Shown: positions 48,401-61,710 of the stretch, in pieces
Layout: every line of letters begins with the position of its first letter
Numbering within the stretch: position 1 is the stretch's first letter
Source: Litoditis marina
Lineage: Eukaryota > Nematoda > Chromadorea > Rhabditida > Rhabditidae
Direction: 5' to 3'
NCBI GenBank assembly: GCA_964036275.1
Contig: OZ038433.1
Coordinates: 42,255,336-42,319,335, forward strand
Length of the DNA stretch: 64,000 nt
Notes under the pieces: generated by a model
Seen by the model: only the letters and a program-made list of their open reading frames with translations
The model's database searches: none
What the model was told of the DNA's origin: nothing
Program-made: the position numbers and the translations under genes

Positions 48401-51400
48401 TTAAACCCAACTCGATGTGGGTTACGTCCAGGCCTACTGCCTACTTACATTACTCCCAAAAACATAGCTGGTAGCGAGGTCTGAAGACAATAACTCGACA
48501 AAAGTGTGTCACGCTTTAGAGTTTACTATAGTTATGTATTAGGGAGGTCGAATTTCAAAAAAAATATACAGCCTTTCTGTTGGTTCCATGAGTGCTTTAC
48601 GGTCTTATGTTATACAGGAAAAATAGAACGGGTCAATATAATTGAGTCATCTCATCAGAATCGAGCAAAAATGTAGGGAATTTGGTCAATTTTCAAACAG
48701 CTGTAACTTTGATCTTCTTGAAGCTACAAACTTCTAGTTAGGAAATTCGGATTCCCCGTGATCTTGTGCGTAGCGTGGTGTCCTCAGAATCAAAGTAGAC
48801 AAATGTAGCGGTAATTTACACAAGTTAGAAGGAGGACGAAAATCAGCTGACTTTCGAACTGTACATTGTTTTTAAACCCAACTCGATGTGGGTTACGTCC
48901 AGGCCTACTGCCTACTTACATTACTCCCAAAAACATAGCTGGTAGCGAGGTCTGAAGACAATAACTCGACAAAAGTGTGTCACGCTTTAGAGTTTACTAT
49001 AGTTATGTATTAGGGAGGTCGAATTTCAAAAAAAATATACAGCCTTTCTGTTGGTTCCATGAGTGCTTTACGGTCTTATGTTATACAGGAAAAATAGAAC
49101 GGGTCAATATAATTGAGTCATCTCATCAGAATCGAGCAAAAATGTAGGGAATTTGGTCAATTTTCAAACAGCTGTAACTTTGATCTTCTTGAAGCTACAA
49201 ACTTCTAGTTAGGAAATTCGGATTCCCCGTGATCTTGTGCGTAGCGTGGTGTCCTCAGAATCAAAGTAGACAAATGTAGCGGTAATTTACACAAGTTAGA
49301 AGGAGGACGAAAATCAGCTGACTTTCGAACTGTACATTGTTTTTAAACCCAACTCGATGTGGGTTACGTCCAGGCCTACTGCCTACTTACATTACTCCCA
49401 AAAACATAGCTGGTAGCGAGGTCTGAAGACAATAACTCGACAAAAGTGTGTCACGCTTTAGAGTTTACTATAGTTATGTATTAGGGAGGTCGAATTTCAA
49501 AAAAAATATACAGCCTTTCTGTTGGTTCCATGAGTGCTTTACGGTCTTATGTTATACAGGAAAAATAGAACGGGTCAATATAATTGAGTCATCTCATCAG
49601 AATCGAGCAAAAATGTAGGGAATTTGGTCAATTTTCAAACAGCTGTAACTTTGATCTTCTTGAAGCTACAAACTTCTAGTTAGGAAATTCGGATTCCCCG
49701 TGATCTTGTGCGTAGCGTGGTGTCCTCAGAATCAAAGTAGACAAATGTAGCGGTAATTTACACAAGTTAGAAGGAGGACGAAAATCAGCTGACTTTCGAA
49801 CTGTACATTGTTTTTAAACCCAACTCGATGTGGGTTACGTCCAGGCCTACTGCCTACTTACATTACTCCCAAAAACATAGCTGGTAGCGAGGTCTGAAGA
49901 CAATAACTCGACAAAAGTGTGTCACGCTTTAGAGTTTACTATAGTTATGTATTAGGGAGGTCGAATTTCAAAAAAAATATACAGCCTTTCTGTTGGTTCC
50001 ATGAGTGCTTTACGGTCTTATGTTATACAGGAAAAATAGAACGGGTCAATATAATTGAGTCATCTCATCAGAATCGAGCAAAAATGTAGGGAATTTGGTC
50101 AATTTTCAAACAGCTGTAACTTTGATCTTCTTGAAGCTACAAACTTCTAGTTAGGAAATTCGGATTCCCCGTGATCTTGTGCGTAGCGTGGTGTCCTCAG
50201 AATCAAAGTAGACAAATGTAGCGGTAATTTACACAAGTTAGAAGGAGGACGAAAATCAGCTGACTTTCGAACTGTACATTGTTTTTAAACCCAACTCGAT
50301 GTGGGTTACGTCCAGGCCTACTGCCTACTTACATTACTCCCAAAAACATAGCTGGTAGCGAGGTCTGAAGACAATAACTCGACAAAAGTGTGTCACGCTT
50401 TAGAGTTTACTATAGTTATGTATTAGGGAGGTCGAATTTCAAAAAAAATATACAGCCTTTCTGTTGGTTCCATGAGTGCTTTACGGTCTTATGTTATACA
50501 GGAAAAATAGAACGGGTCAATATAATTGAGTCATCTCATCAGAATCGAGCAAAAATGTAGGGAATTTGGTCAATTTTCAAACAGCTGTAACTTTGATCTT
50601 CTTGAAGCTACAAACTTCTAGTTAGGAAATTCGGATTCCCCGTGATCTTGTGCGTAGCGTGGTGTCCTCAGAATCAAAGTAGACAAATGTAGCGGTAATT
50701 TACACAAGTTAGAAGGAGGACGAAAATCAGCTGACTTTCGAACTGTACATTGTTTTTAAACCCAACTCGATGTGGGTTACGTCCAGGCCTACTGCCTACT
50801 TACATTACTCCCAAAAACATAGCTGGTAGCGAGGTCTGAAGACAATAACTCGACAAAAGTGTGTCACGCTTTAGAGTTTACTATAGTTATGTATTAGGGA
50901 GGTCGAATTTCAAAAAAAATATACAGCCTTTCTGTTGGTTCCATGAGTGCTTTACGGTCTTATGTTATACAGGAAAAATAGAACGGGTCAATATAATTGA
51001 GTCATCTCATCAGAATCGAGCAAAAATGTAGGGAATTTGGTCAATTTTCAAACAGCTGTAACTTTGATCTTCTTGAAGCTACAAACTTCTAGTTAGGAAA
51101 TTCGGATTCCCCGTGATCTTGTGCGTAGCGTGGTGTCCTCAGAATCAAAGTAGACAAATGTAGCGGTAATTTACACAAGTTAGAAGGAGGACGAAAATCA
51201 GCTGACTTTCGAACTGTACATTGTTTTTAAACCCAACTCGATGTGGGTTACGTCCAGGCCTACTGCCTACTTACATTACTCCCAAAAACATAGCTGGTAG
51301 CGAGGTCTGAAGACAATAACTCGACAAAAGTGTGTCACGCTTTAGAGTTTACTATAGTTATGTATTAGGGAGGTCGAATTTCAAAAAAAATATACAGCCT

Positions 51401-53719
51401 TTCTGTTGGTTCCATGAGTGCTTTACGGTCTTATGTTATACAGGAAAAATAGAACGGGTCAATATAATTGAGTCATCTCATCAGAATCGAGCAAAAATGT
51501 AGGGAATTTGGTCAATTTTCAAACAGCTGTAACTTTGATCTTCTTGAAGCTACAAACTTCTAGTTAGGAAATTCGGATTCCCCGTGATCTTGTGCGTAGC
51601 GTGGTGTCCTCAGAATCAAAGTAGACAAATGTAGCGGTAATTTACACAAGTTAGAAGGAGGACGAAAATCAGCTGACTTTCGAACTGTACATTGTTTTTA
51701 AACCCAACTCGATGTGGGTTACGTCCAGGCCTACTGCCTACTTACATTACTCCCAAAAACATAGCTGGTAGCGAGGTCTGAAGACAATAACTCGACAAAA
51801 GTGTGTCACGCTTTAGAGTTTACTATAGTTATGTATTAGGGAGGTCGAATTTCAAAAAAAATATACAGCCTTTCTGTTGGTTCCATGAGTGCTTTACGGT
51901 CTTATGTTATACAGGAAAAATAGAACGGGTCAATATAATTGAGTCATCTCATCAGAATCGAGCAAAAATGTAGGGAATTTGGTCAATTTTCAAACAGCTG
52001 TAACTTTGATCTTCTTGAAGCTACAAACTTCTAGTTAGGAAATTCGGATTCCCCGTGATCTTGTGCGTAGCGTGGTGTCCTCAGAATCAAAGTAGACAAA
52101 TGTAGCGGTAATTTACACAAGTTAGAAGGAGGACGAAAATCAGCTGACTTTCGAACTGTACATTGTTTTTAAACCCAACTCGATGTGGGTTACGTCCAGG
52201 CCTACTGCCTACTTACATTACTCCCAAAAACATAGCTGGTAGCGAGGTCTGAAGACAATAACTCGACAAAAGTGTGTCACGCTTTAGAGTTTACTATAGT
52301 TATGTATTAGGGAGGTCGAATTTCAAAAAAAATATACAGCCTTTCTGTTGGTTCCATGAGTGCTTTACGGTCTTATGTTATACAGGAAAAATAGAACGGG
52401 TCAATATAATTGAGTCATCTCATCAGAATCGAGCAAAAATGTAGGGAATTTGGTCAATTTTCAAACAGCTGTAACTTTGATCTTCTTGAAGCTACAAACT
52501 TCTAGTTAGGAAATTCGGATTCCCCGTGATCTTGTGCGTAGCGTGGTGTCCTCAGAATCAAAGTAGACAAATGTAGCGGTAATTTACACAAGTTAGAAGG
52601 AGGACGAAAATCAGCTGACTTTCGAACTGTACATTGTTTTTAAACCCAACTCGATGTGGGTTACGTCCAGGCCTACTGCCTACTTACATTACTCCCAAAA
52701 ACATAGCTGGTAGCGAGGTCTGAAGACAATAACTCGACAAAAGTGTGTCACGCTTTAGAGTTTACTATAGTTATGTATTAGGGAGGTCGAATTTCAAAAA
52801 AAATATACAGCCTTTCTGTTGGTTCCATGAGTGCTTTACGGTCTTATGTTATACAGGAAAAATAGAACGGGTCAATATAATTGAGTCATCTCATCAGAAT
52901 CGAGCAAAAATGTAGGGAATTTGGTCAATTTTCAAACAGCTGTAACTTTGATCTTCTTGAAGCTACAAACTTCTAGTTAGGAAATTCGGATTCCCCGTGA
53001 TCTTGTGCGTAGCGTGGTGTCCTCAGAATCAAAGTAGACAAATGTAGCGGTAATTTACACAAGTTAGAAGGAGGACGAAAATCAGCTGACTTTCGAACTG
53101 TACATTGTTTTTAAACCCAACTCGATGTGGGTTACGTCCAGGCCTACTGCCTACTTACATTACTCCCAAAAACATAGCTGGTAGCGAGGTCTGAAGACAA
53201 TAACTCGACAAAAGTGTGTCACGCTTTAGAGTTTACTATAGTTATGTATTAGGGAGGTCGAATTTCAAAAAAAATATACAGCCTTTCTGTTGGTTCCATG
53301 AGTGCTTTACGGTCTTATGTTATACAGGAAAAATAGAACGGGTCAATATAATTGAGTCATCTCATCAGAATCGAGCAAAAATGTAGGGAATTTGGTCAAT
53401 TTTCAAACAGCTGTAACTTTGATCTTCTTGAAGCTACAAACTTCTAGTTAGGAAATTCGGATTCCCCGTGATCTTGTGCGTAGCGTGGTGTCCTCAGAAT
53501 CAAAGTAGACAAATGTAGCGGTAATTTACACAAGTTAGAAGGAGGACGAAAATCAGCTGACTTTCGAACTGTACATTGTTTTTAAACCCAACTCGATGTG
53601 GGTTACGTCCAGGCCTACTGCCTACTTACATTACTCCCAAAAACATAGCTGGTAGCGAGGTCTGAAGACAATAACTCGACAAAAGTGTGTCACGCTTTAG
53701 AGTTTACTATAGTTATGTA
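42459..53719. repeat. 471-bp satellite, array 3 (about 24 units)
   Basis: A first unit lacking about 75 bp is followed by full units from 42856. There are nine of 471 bp up to 47095, one of 502 bp, and then 13 of 471 bp ending at 53719. This is the 'beta' type, differing from alpha at fixed sites (GCTTTACGGTCTT, TTTTTAAACCCAACTCG, GAAGGAGG). Units look identical by eye, which suggests very recent expansion or homogenisation, or an assembly that cannot see variation. There is no open reading frame. Confidence 0.95.
47464..47525. repeat. 31-bp tandem duplication in one satellite unit
   Basis: The 31 bases starting CTGCCTACTTACATTACTCC at 47464 repeat at 47495. This makes the unit 47095-47596 502 bp long. 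It is the only length variant seen in the array. Confidence 0.95.
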
Positions 53720-54768
53720 CTAGTGGGTCCCGCGGCTGACGCCGCGGGCCCCGCTAGCTGGGGGTGCCCCCCAGACCCCCGCGTCTTGGCAATGTTTGAA
53801 ATCGTAAAAAAAAGTTAAGGCATCAAAGATCATGTTGACAGTTTTCGTCATGTGACTCGTCATGTGACTTGTGACGTCATCAATTTTGAAAGTAAATTCA
53901 ACAGTGTATAACTCGCGAATGACTGAATATTTTTTCAAATTGTTTCCATATTCTATTATGAGTTGTCAAGGTCTTGTGACACTGTGAAATTCATATCAAA
54001 CGTCTCAGAATAGATACCAACAAAAATAATTTTTTTATTAAAAACGTTCATAAAAAAATCAAAAATCAATATTTTTCTTAGTTATTGGGACAAAATGGTT
54101 CATGAACTTAATCACATCTATGGTAGAAATTTGGAGTTGAAAATCGAAAAAAAATGCGTTACATGTACCCAAAATTACGATTTTGTAGCGGATCGATAAA
54201 TCGATATATTGATTTTCTGTTAGCACTAAACTTGACTGTCGCCAAATTCATTCGAGCATACTTAGTTACAAGCTGTCAAGTCTCTCCATCGGCTCGTGGC
54301 AACATGAGCTTCAGATTGCAAGTCGTCTAAAACATGCTGTAAAAAATCGATAAATCAATATTTTTCTTAGTTATTGGAGCACGATAGTTTATGCACCTAC
54401 ACACATCTATGGTAGAAAATTGGAGTTGAAAATCGAAAAAAAATGCGTTACATGTACCCAAAATGACGATTTTGTAGCGGATCGATAAATCGATATATTG
54501 ATTTTCTGTTAGCACTAAACTTGACTGTCGCCAAATTCATTCGAGCATACTTAGTTACAAGCTGTCAAGTCTCTCCATCGGCTCGTGGCAGCATGAGCTT
54601 CAGATTGCAAGTCGTCTAAAACATGCTGTAAAAAATCGATAAATCAATTTCAGAAAACTTTAGCGACGAATTTTAATCTATGGAGTTAGCTACATACACT
54701 GTAGTAGTTAGGAGCTGAAATGTTGAGAAAAATGGTTATACAGTTTGAGTTAGGTATAGTAGTGGTGA
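53720..54768 (-). mobile_element. E16, non-autonomous Helitron-like element, 1,049 bp
   Basis: CTAG at 53720 borders the satellite at the fixed point. The CCCGCGGC hairpin follows, with the GTCATGTGAC and TGACGTCATCA boxes of the E4/E7/E20 group near 53848-53882. The 5' end is TCACCACTATAC at 54768. It is the shortest complete element in the window. Confidence 0.8.
54071..54648. repeat. 289-bp tandem module inside E16 (2 copies)
   Basis: ATTTTTCTTAGTTATTGG starts at 54071 and 54360. Both copies contain GCGGATCGATAAATCGATAT and CAAGCTGTCAAGTCTCTCC. Confidence 0.85.
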
Positions 54769-56720
54769 CTAGTGGGTCGCGCGGCTGACGCCGCGGGCCC
54801 CGCTAGCTGGGGGTGCCCCCCAGACCCCCGCGGCTTTGTCATGTCTGAAATTGTTGTGCTCGTAACATTTCTACAGTTACTTTAACATTTTTAAAGTATG
54901 TATATGTTGAGATTTTTCAGTTTTACAAATTTTCATAACTAATCAATAAATCAATATTATCGATTTTTTTGGATTGAAAGTCACATCTATTTATTATGGC
55001 ATGTTCACTGCTGAAGTTTCATAGAAATTGGTTCAGTCGTGCTCGAATAACTTACACCGAAAAATCATGAAATTTTCATAAAAATGATCATAAAAAATCA
55101 ATAAATCAATATTTTGTGATTTGAAAAAAATGCACCTCTTGTATTTTTAAGTAGTATACTTGGTGAAACTTTCAAGACAATCAGGCCAATTTTTTTCTCG
55201 TAGACAGGGGTATCAACGGAGTTTCTGCTAAAGTCAACTTTGCGGTAGATCAATATATCAATTTTTCATGATCAACATGTTTGTTTCCCATCCGAGTTGT
55301 ATTGATGTTGAGAAGCACTAAGGTCACGGCCGCATGGCTGGCAAGTTACAGCTACGTGAAATCTGAGTTCGGTTCATAAAAATGATCATAAAAAATCAAT
55401 AAATCAATATTTTGTGATTTGAAAAAAAAGCACCTCTTGTATTTTTGAGTAGTATACTTGGTGAAACTTTCAAGACAATCAGGCCAAATTTTTTCTCGTA
55501 GACAGGGGTATCAACGGAGTTTCTGCTAAAGTCAACTTTGCGGTAGATCAATATATCGATTATTCATGATCATCATGTTTGTTTCCCATCCAAGTTGTAT
55601 TGATGTTGAGAAGCACTAAGGTCACGGCCGCATGGCTGGCAAGTTACAGCTACGTGAAATCTGAGTTCGGTTCATAAAAATGATCATAAAAAATCAATAA
55701 ATCAATATTTTGTGATTTGAAAAAAAAGCACCTCTTGTATTTTCGAGTAGTATACTTGGTGAAACTTTCAAGACAATCAGGCCAAATTTTTTCTCGTAGA
55801 CAGGGGTATCAACGGAGTTTCTGCTAAAGTCAACTTTGCGGTAGATCAATATATCGATTTTTAATGATCATCATGTTTGTTTCCCATCCAAGTTGTATTC
55901 ATGTTAGGAAGCACTAAGGTCACGGCCGTATGGCCGGCAAGTTACAGCTACATGAAATCTGAGTAGGGTTCATAAAACGCTCGATAAATTGCGTTAAAAT
56001 CGAGTAGTCAAAAATCGCCACGGTGAAAAGTCTTATTTTGTTTAGTAGTATTGATTGCCAGAATATGATAGCCATTGAGTCGTTTTGAAAATTTCAGAAC
56101 CGACTTTTCCATTTTCACCAACTCTCAGAACTAATCAATAAATCGATATTATCGATTTTGTCCAATTGAAAGTCATATTCATTTGTTGAGTCATGCATAC
56201 TCCACAAGTTTCATAACAATTGGTCAAGTGCTACGTGAATGGTGAACAACGAAAAAATTTTGGGTCAAAATAAAAAGCATTGTAAAAAATCGATAAATCA
56301 ATATCAGGAGAATTCCTTCAAAAGACATCCTTAGATTTTGACGTAGTATACGTGGTAGGAGTTTTGAGCTGATAGGGCCAAATTTTTTCTCGGAGACAGG
56401 GGGTTCATATCGATTTCGGCTAAAGTCAACTTCGCGGTAGATCAATTTATCAATTTTTTGTGATCATCATCTTTGTTTCCCATCCGAGTTGTATTCATGT
56501 TAGAAAGCACTAAGGTCACGGCCGCATGGCTGGCAAGTTACAGCTACATGAAATCTGAGTAGGGTTCATAAAAATGATCATTAAAAATCAATAAATCAAA
56601 AGCAGCACTAATTAGCGACGAAATTTACTTAGAAGGCTTCAAGGTATACGTACATGTAATGATGAGCTGAAATGTTGAGAAAAAACGTGACGTAGTTTGA
56701 GTTTGGTATAGTAGTGGTGA
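54769..56720 (-). mobile_element. E17, non-autonomous Helitron-like element, 1,952 bp
   Basis: CTAG at 54769 is followed by a hairpin with one mismatched outer pair (CGCGCGGC / GCCGCGGG). The 5' end is TCACCACTATAC at 56720. It is nearly identical to E9, down to the same order of variant modules. Confidence 0.82.
55088..55981. repeat. 298-bp tandem module inside E17 (3 copies)
   Basis: TCATAAAAAATCAATAAATC starts at 55088, 55386 and 55684. The third copy has TATTTTCGAGTAG where the second has TATTTTTGAGTAG, the same order as in E9. Confidence 0.88.
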
Positions 56721-58079
56721 CTAGCCGGTCCCGCGGCTGACGCCGCGGGCCCCGCTAGCTGGGGGGGTGACCCCCCAGACCCCCCCTTTTTAGTCATGTT
56801 GAAAATTGTTATGGTCGTAACATTTCTACAGTTACTTAAACGTTTTAAAGTATGCATATGTTGAGATTTTTCAGTTTTACAAACTTCCATAACTAATCAA
56901 TAAATCGATATTATCGATTTTTGGTAATTAAAAGTCCTATTCATTTTTTATGTCATACAGACTCCTCAAGTTTCATGACAATTGGTTGATTCCTTCGTGA
57001 ATGGTGAACAACGAAAATTTTTGGGGTCAAAATAAAAACCACTCTAAAAAATCGATAAATCAATATCACGGAAATTCCTTCAAAAGACATCCTTGGATTT
57101 TGGATAAGTTTACGTAGTAGAAGTTTTGAGCCGATCAGGCCAAATTTTTTCTCGGAGAGAGGGGGTTCATATCGATTTCGGCTAAAGTCAACTTCGCGGT
57201 AGATCAATGTATCGATTTTTTGTGATCATCATCTTTGTTTCCCATCTGAGTTATACTGATGCTGAAAAGAACTAAGGTCACGGCGACATGGCTGGCACGT
57301 TAGAGCTACATGAAATCTGAGTAGAGGTCATAAAACAATCGATAAATTGTGTTAAAATCAAGAAGTCAAAAATCGCCACGATGAAAAGTCTTATTTTGTT
57401 TGGTAGTATTTTCTTTCGGAATATGGTAGCCATTGAGTCATTTTGAAAATGTCACAATCAACTTTTCATTTTTTACTACCTCTCATAACTAATCAATAAA
57501 TCGATATTATCGATTTTTTCTAATTGAAACCTATATTCATTTCTTGTGGTATATACCCTGCATGAGTTTCATGACAATTGGTTCGGGCGTTCTTGAATTA
57601 CGAGCAACGAAAAAATCTTGATGTCAAATATAGAGGTTCATAAAAAATCGATAAATCAATATCACGGAAATTCCTTCAAAACACATCCTTAGATTTTGAA
57701 GTAGTATACGTGGTAGAAGTTTTGAGACGATCGAGCCAGATTTTTGCTCGGAGATAGGGGGTTCAGGTCGATTTCGCCTAAAGTCAACTTTGCGGTAGAT
57801 CAAGTTATCGATTTTTTGTTGTCATCATCTTTGTTTCCCATCCGAGTTGTATTGATGTTGAGAAGCATTAAGGTCACGGCCGCATGGCTGGCAAGTTATA
57901 GCTAGATGAAATCTGAGTAGGGCTCATACTTTAGATCACTAAAAATCAATGAATCAATTTGAATAAAAAGGGCGCGAGCCAAATTGCTTAGAATTGTCTA
58001 ACGTATGTATGTTGTAAGTTGTGTGAGTATTGAAGCAGTTTAAATGTATTACAGTTATACTTTATTATGATATAGGTGA
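56721..58079 (-). mobile_element. E18, non-autonomous Helitron-like element, 1,359 bp
   Basis: CTAG at 56721 is followed by the CCCGCGGC hairpin and the long second hairpin CTGGGGGG-TGA-CCCCCCAG, then CCCCCCTTTTTAGTCATG. The last two features are shared only with the truncated E15. The 5' end is TCACCTATATC at 58079. Confidence 0.8.
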
Positions 58080-59425
58080 CTAGTGGGTCGCGCGGCTGAC
58101 GCCGCGCGCCCCGCTAGCTGGGGGTGCCCCCCAGACCCCCGCGGCTTTGTCATGTTTGAAATTGTCATGGTCGTAACATTTATACAGTTACGTTGATGTC
58201 TTTGAAAGTTGTACATGTTGAGATTTTTCAGTTTTACAAATTATCATAACTAATCAATAAATCGATATTATCGATTTTTGTCAATTAAAAGTCCCATTTA
58301 TTTATCAAATATGATCTATTGTTGAAGTTTGATCCGAATTAATCCAGCCGTTATGTCAGGACAAAAACCACGAAAATGGGTTTTTTACATAAAATAATCA
58401 ATAAAATGCTTCAAACGTAATAAGAACTTAAATCCTTCTGGAACTTGACGTGATGGTTTATACCAAGTGTTATGTGAGAATTTGGGAAGAATTAGTGTAG
58501 TTTGAATTTTCACTTTTCCATTTAGTCAACTCTCTAACTAATCGATAATGTTAGTTATTGCTTTTTCTTTCAAATCATTTTAGTGACAATACTAAGATAT
58601 GCTGTTTGCAAGATTTGCATTGAGCTACATACACGTTCACGGTTACAGTAGTGTAAAGAAAAAATAGAGATTTCCATAAAACAATCGATAAATTGCGTTA
58701 AAATTGAGTAGTCAAAAATCGCCACGATGAAAAGTCTTATTTTGTTTAGTAGTATTCATTCCCAGAATATGGTAGCCATTGAGTCGTTTTGAAAATTTCA
58801 GAACCGACTTTTCCATTTTTAACAACTCTCATAACTAATCAATAAATCGATATTATCGATTTTTTCCAATTGAAAGTCATATTCATTTGTTGAGTCAAGC
58901 ACACTCCACGAGTTTCGTAATCATTGGTTGAGTCCTTCGTGAATGGTAGACAATGAAAAAAATTTGGGTCAAAATAAAAACCATTGTAAAAAATCGATAA
59001 ATCAATATCAGGAAAATTCCTTCAAAACACATCCTTAGATTTTGACGTAGTATACGTGGTAGGAGTTTTGAGCTGCCCCGGTCAAGTTTTTTCTCGGAGA
59101 CAGGGGGTTCATATCGATTTCGGCTTAAGTCAACTTCGCGGTAGATCAATTTATCGATTTTTTGTTGTCATCATCTTTGTTTCCCATCCGAGTTGTATTC
59201 ATGTTAGAAAGCACTAAGGTCACGGCCGCATGGCTGGCAAGTTACAGCTATGTGAAATCTGAGTAGGGTCCATAAAAATGATCATTAAAAATCAATAGAT
59301 CAAATTCAGATCTCCGTAGTATTCAATTGTTGCTTAGTAAAGTTGGCTCTATACGTGGTAGTAACGGCGAGTTGAAATGTTGAGAAAAAACGTTATACAG
59401 TTTGAGTTTGGTATAGTATAGGTGA
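58080..59425 (-). mobile_element. E19, non-autonomous Helitron-like element, 1,346 bp
   Basis: CTAG at 58080 is followed by the CGCGCGGC hairpin. The 5' end is TCACCTATACTATACC at 59425, bordering satellite CCCTAA in element sense. It closely resembles E6. Confidence 0.8.
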
Positions 59426-61309
59426 TTAGGGAGGTCGAATTTCAAAAAAAATATACAGCCTTTCTGTTGGTTCCATGAGTGTTTTACGGTTTCATGTTGT
59501 ACAGAAAAAATAGAACGGGTCAATATAATTGAGTCATCTCATCAGAATCGAGCAAAAATGTAGGGAATTTGGTCAATTTTCAAACAGCTGTAACTTTGTT
59601 CTTTTTGAAGCTACAAACTTCTAGTTATGAAATTCGGATTCCCCGTGATTTTGTGCGTAGTGTGGTGTCCTCAGAATCGAAGTAGACAAATGTAGCGGTA
59701 ATTTACACAAGTTAGAATGAGGACGAAAATCAGCTGACTTTCGAACTGTACATTGTCCTTAAACACAACTTGATGTAGGTTACGTCCAGGCCTACTGCCT
59801 ACTTACATTACTCCCAAAAACATAGCTGGTAGCGAGGTCTGAAGACAATAACTCGACAAAAGTGTGTCACGCTTTAGAGTTTACTATAGTTATGTATTAG
59901 GGAGGTCGAATTTCAAAAAAAATATACAGCCTTTCTGTTGGTTCCATGAGTGTTTTACGGTTTCATGTTGTACAGGAAAAATAGAACGGGTCAATATAAT
60001 TGAGTCATCTCATCAGAATCGAGCAAAAATGTAGGGAATTTGGTCAATTTTCAAACAGTTGTAACTTTGTTCTTTTTGCAGCTACAAACTTCTAGTTATG
60101 AAATTCGGATTCCCCGTGATCTTGTGCGTAGTGTGGTGTCCTCAGAATCAAAGTAGACAAATGTAGCGGTAATTTACACAAGTTAGAATGAGGACGAAAA
60201 TCAGCTGACTTTCGAACTGTACATTGTCCTTAAACACAACTTGATGTAGGTTACGTCCAGGCCTACTGCCTACTTACATTACTCCCAAAAACATAGCTGG
60301 TAGCGAGGTCTGAAGACAATAACTCGACAAAAGTGTGTCACGCTTTAGAGTTTACTATAGTTATGTATTAGGGAGGTCGAATTTCAAAAAAAATATACAG
60401 CCTTTCTGTTGGTTCCATGAGTGTTTTACGGTTTCATGTTGTACAGGAAAAATAGAACGGGTCAATATAATTGAGTCATCTCATCAGAATCGAGCAAAAA
60501 TGTAGGGAATTTGGTCAATTTTCAAACAGTTGTAACTTTGTTCTTTTTGCAGCTACAAACTTCTAGTTATGAAATTCGGATTCCCCGTGATCTTGTGCGT
60601 AGTGTGGTGTCCTCAGAATCAAAGTAGACAAATGTAGCGGTAATTTACACAAGTTAGAATGAGGACGAAAATCAGCTGACTTTCGAACTGTACATTGTCC
60701 TTAAACACAACTTGATGTAGGTTACGTCCAGGCCTACTGCCTACTTACATTACTCCCAAAAACATAGCTGGTAGCGAGGTCTGAAGACAATAACTCGACA
60801 AAAGTGTGTCACGCTTTAGAGTTTACTATAGTTATGTATTAGGGAGGTCGAATTTCAAAAAAAATATACAGCCTTTCTGTTGGTTCCATGAGTGTTTTAC
60901 GGTTTCATGTTGTACAGAAAAAATAGAACGGGTCAATATAATTGAGTCATCTCATCAGAATCGAGCAAAAATGTAGGGAATTTGGTCAATTTTCAAACAG
61001 CTGTAACTTTGTTCTTTTTGAAGCTACAAACTTCTAGTTATGAAATTCGGATTCCCCGTGATTTTGTGCGTAGTGTGGTGTCCTCAGAATCAAAGTAGAC
61101 AAATGTAGCGGTAATTTACACAAGTTAGAATGAGGACGAAAATCAGCTGACTTTCGAACTGTACATTGTCCTTAAACACAACTTGATGTAGGTTACGTCC
61201 AGGCCTACTGCCTACTTACATTACTCCCAAAAACATAGCTGGTAGCGAGGTCTGAAGACAATAACTCGACAAAAGTGTGTCACGCTTTAGAGTTTACTAT
61301 AGTTATGTA
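59426..61309. repeat. 471-bp satellite, array 4 (four full units)
   Basis: The array is 1,884 bp, exactly four units. It is alpha-like but begins GGTCGAATTTC as in beta. Units 1 and 4 share TACAGAAAAAATAG, CAGCTG and GTGATTTTGTG. Units 2 and 3 share TACAGGAAAAAT, CAGTTG, TTTTTGCAGC and GTGATCTTGTG. The order is therefore A-B-B-A. Confidence 0.95.
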
Positions 61310-61497
61310 GGTCCCGCGGCTGACGCCGCGGGCCCCGCTAGCTGGGGGTGCCCCCCAGACCCCCGCGTCTTTGTCATGTTTGAAATCGTAAAAAAAGTTG
61401 AGACATTAAAGATCATGTTGACAGTCTTCGTCGTGTGATTCGTCATGTGATTCGTCATATAACTTGTAACGTCATCAACTTTGGAGGTGAAATTCAA

Positions 61498-61710
61498 CGT
61501 TTGATCTCGAAACATAAGAATTATTGTAACTTTGTATATTCTATATTCTATTCTAGCTGGTCACGTTGTTTGGTAATTGTAAAGAAGAAAATGACTCTTC
61601 TGTTCGAATAGAATGTAGTAAACATGTTTGTCTGTGACGTCATCACATGCATAGTACTCAGGTTGTTTACTTGATTTCGATTTAAGATAGTTTTGCTTAT
61701 CGATCTCAAA
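61498..61710 (-). repeat. 3' subterminal repeat, partial copy 4 (E20)
   Basis: It covers GTTTGATCTCGAAACATAAG through CTCAGGTTGTTTACTTGATT to TTTTGCTTATCGATCT, matching about 18040-18232. It is inserted in or fused to an E4-like 3' end. Confidence 0.75.

Noticed and set aside
42459..53719. Regularly spaced direct repeats as a CRISPR-like array
   Set aside because: The whole 471-bp unit repeats with no unique spacers, in a eukaryotic setting.
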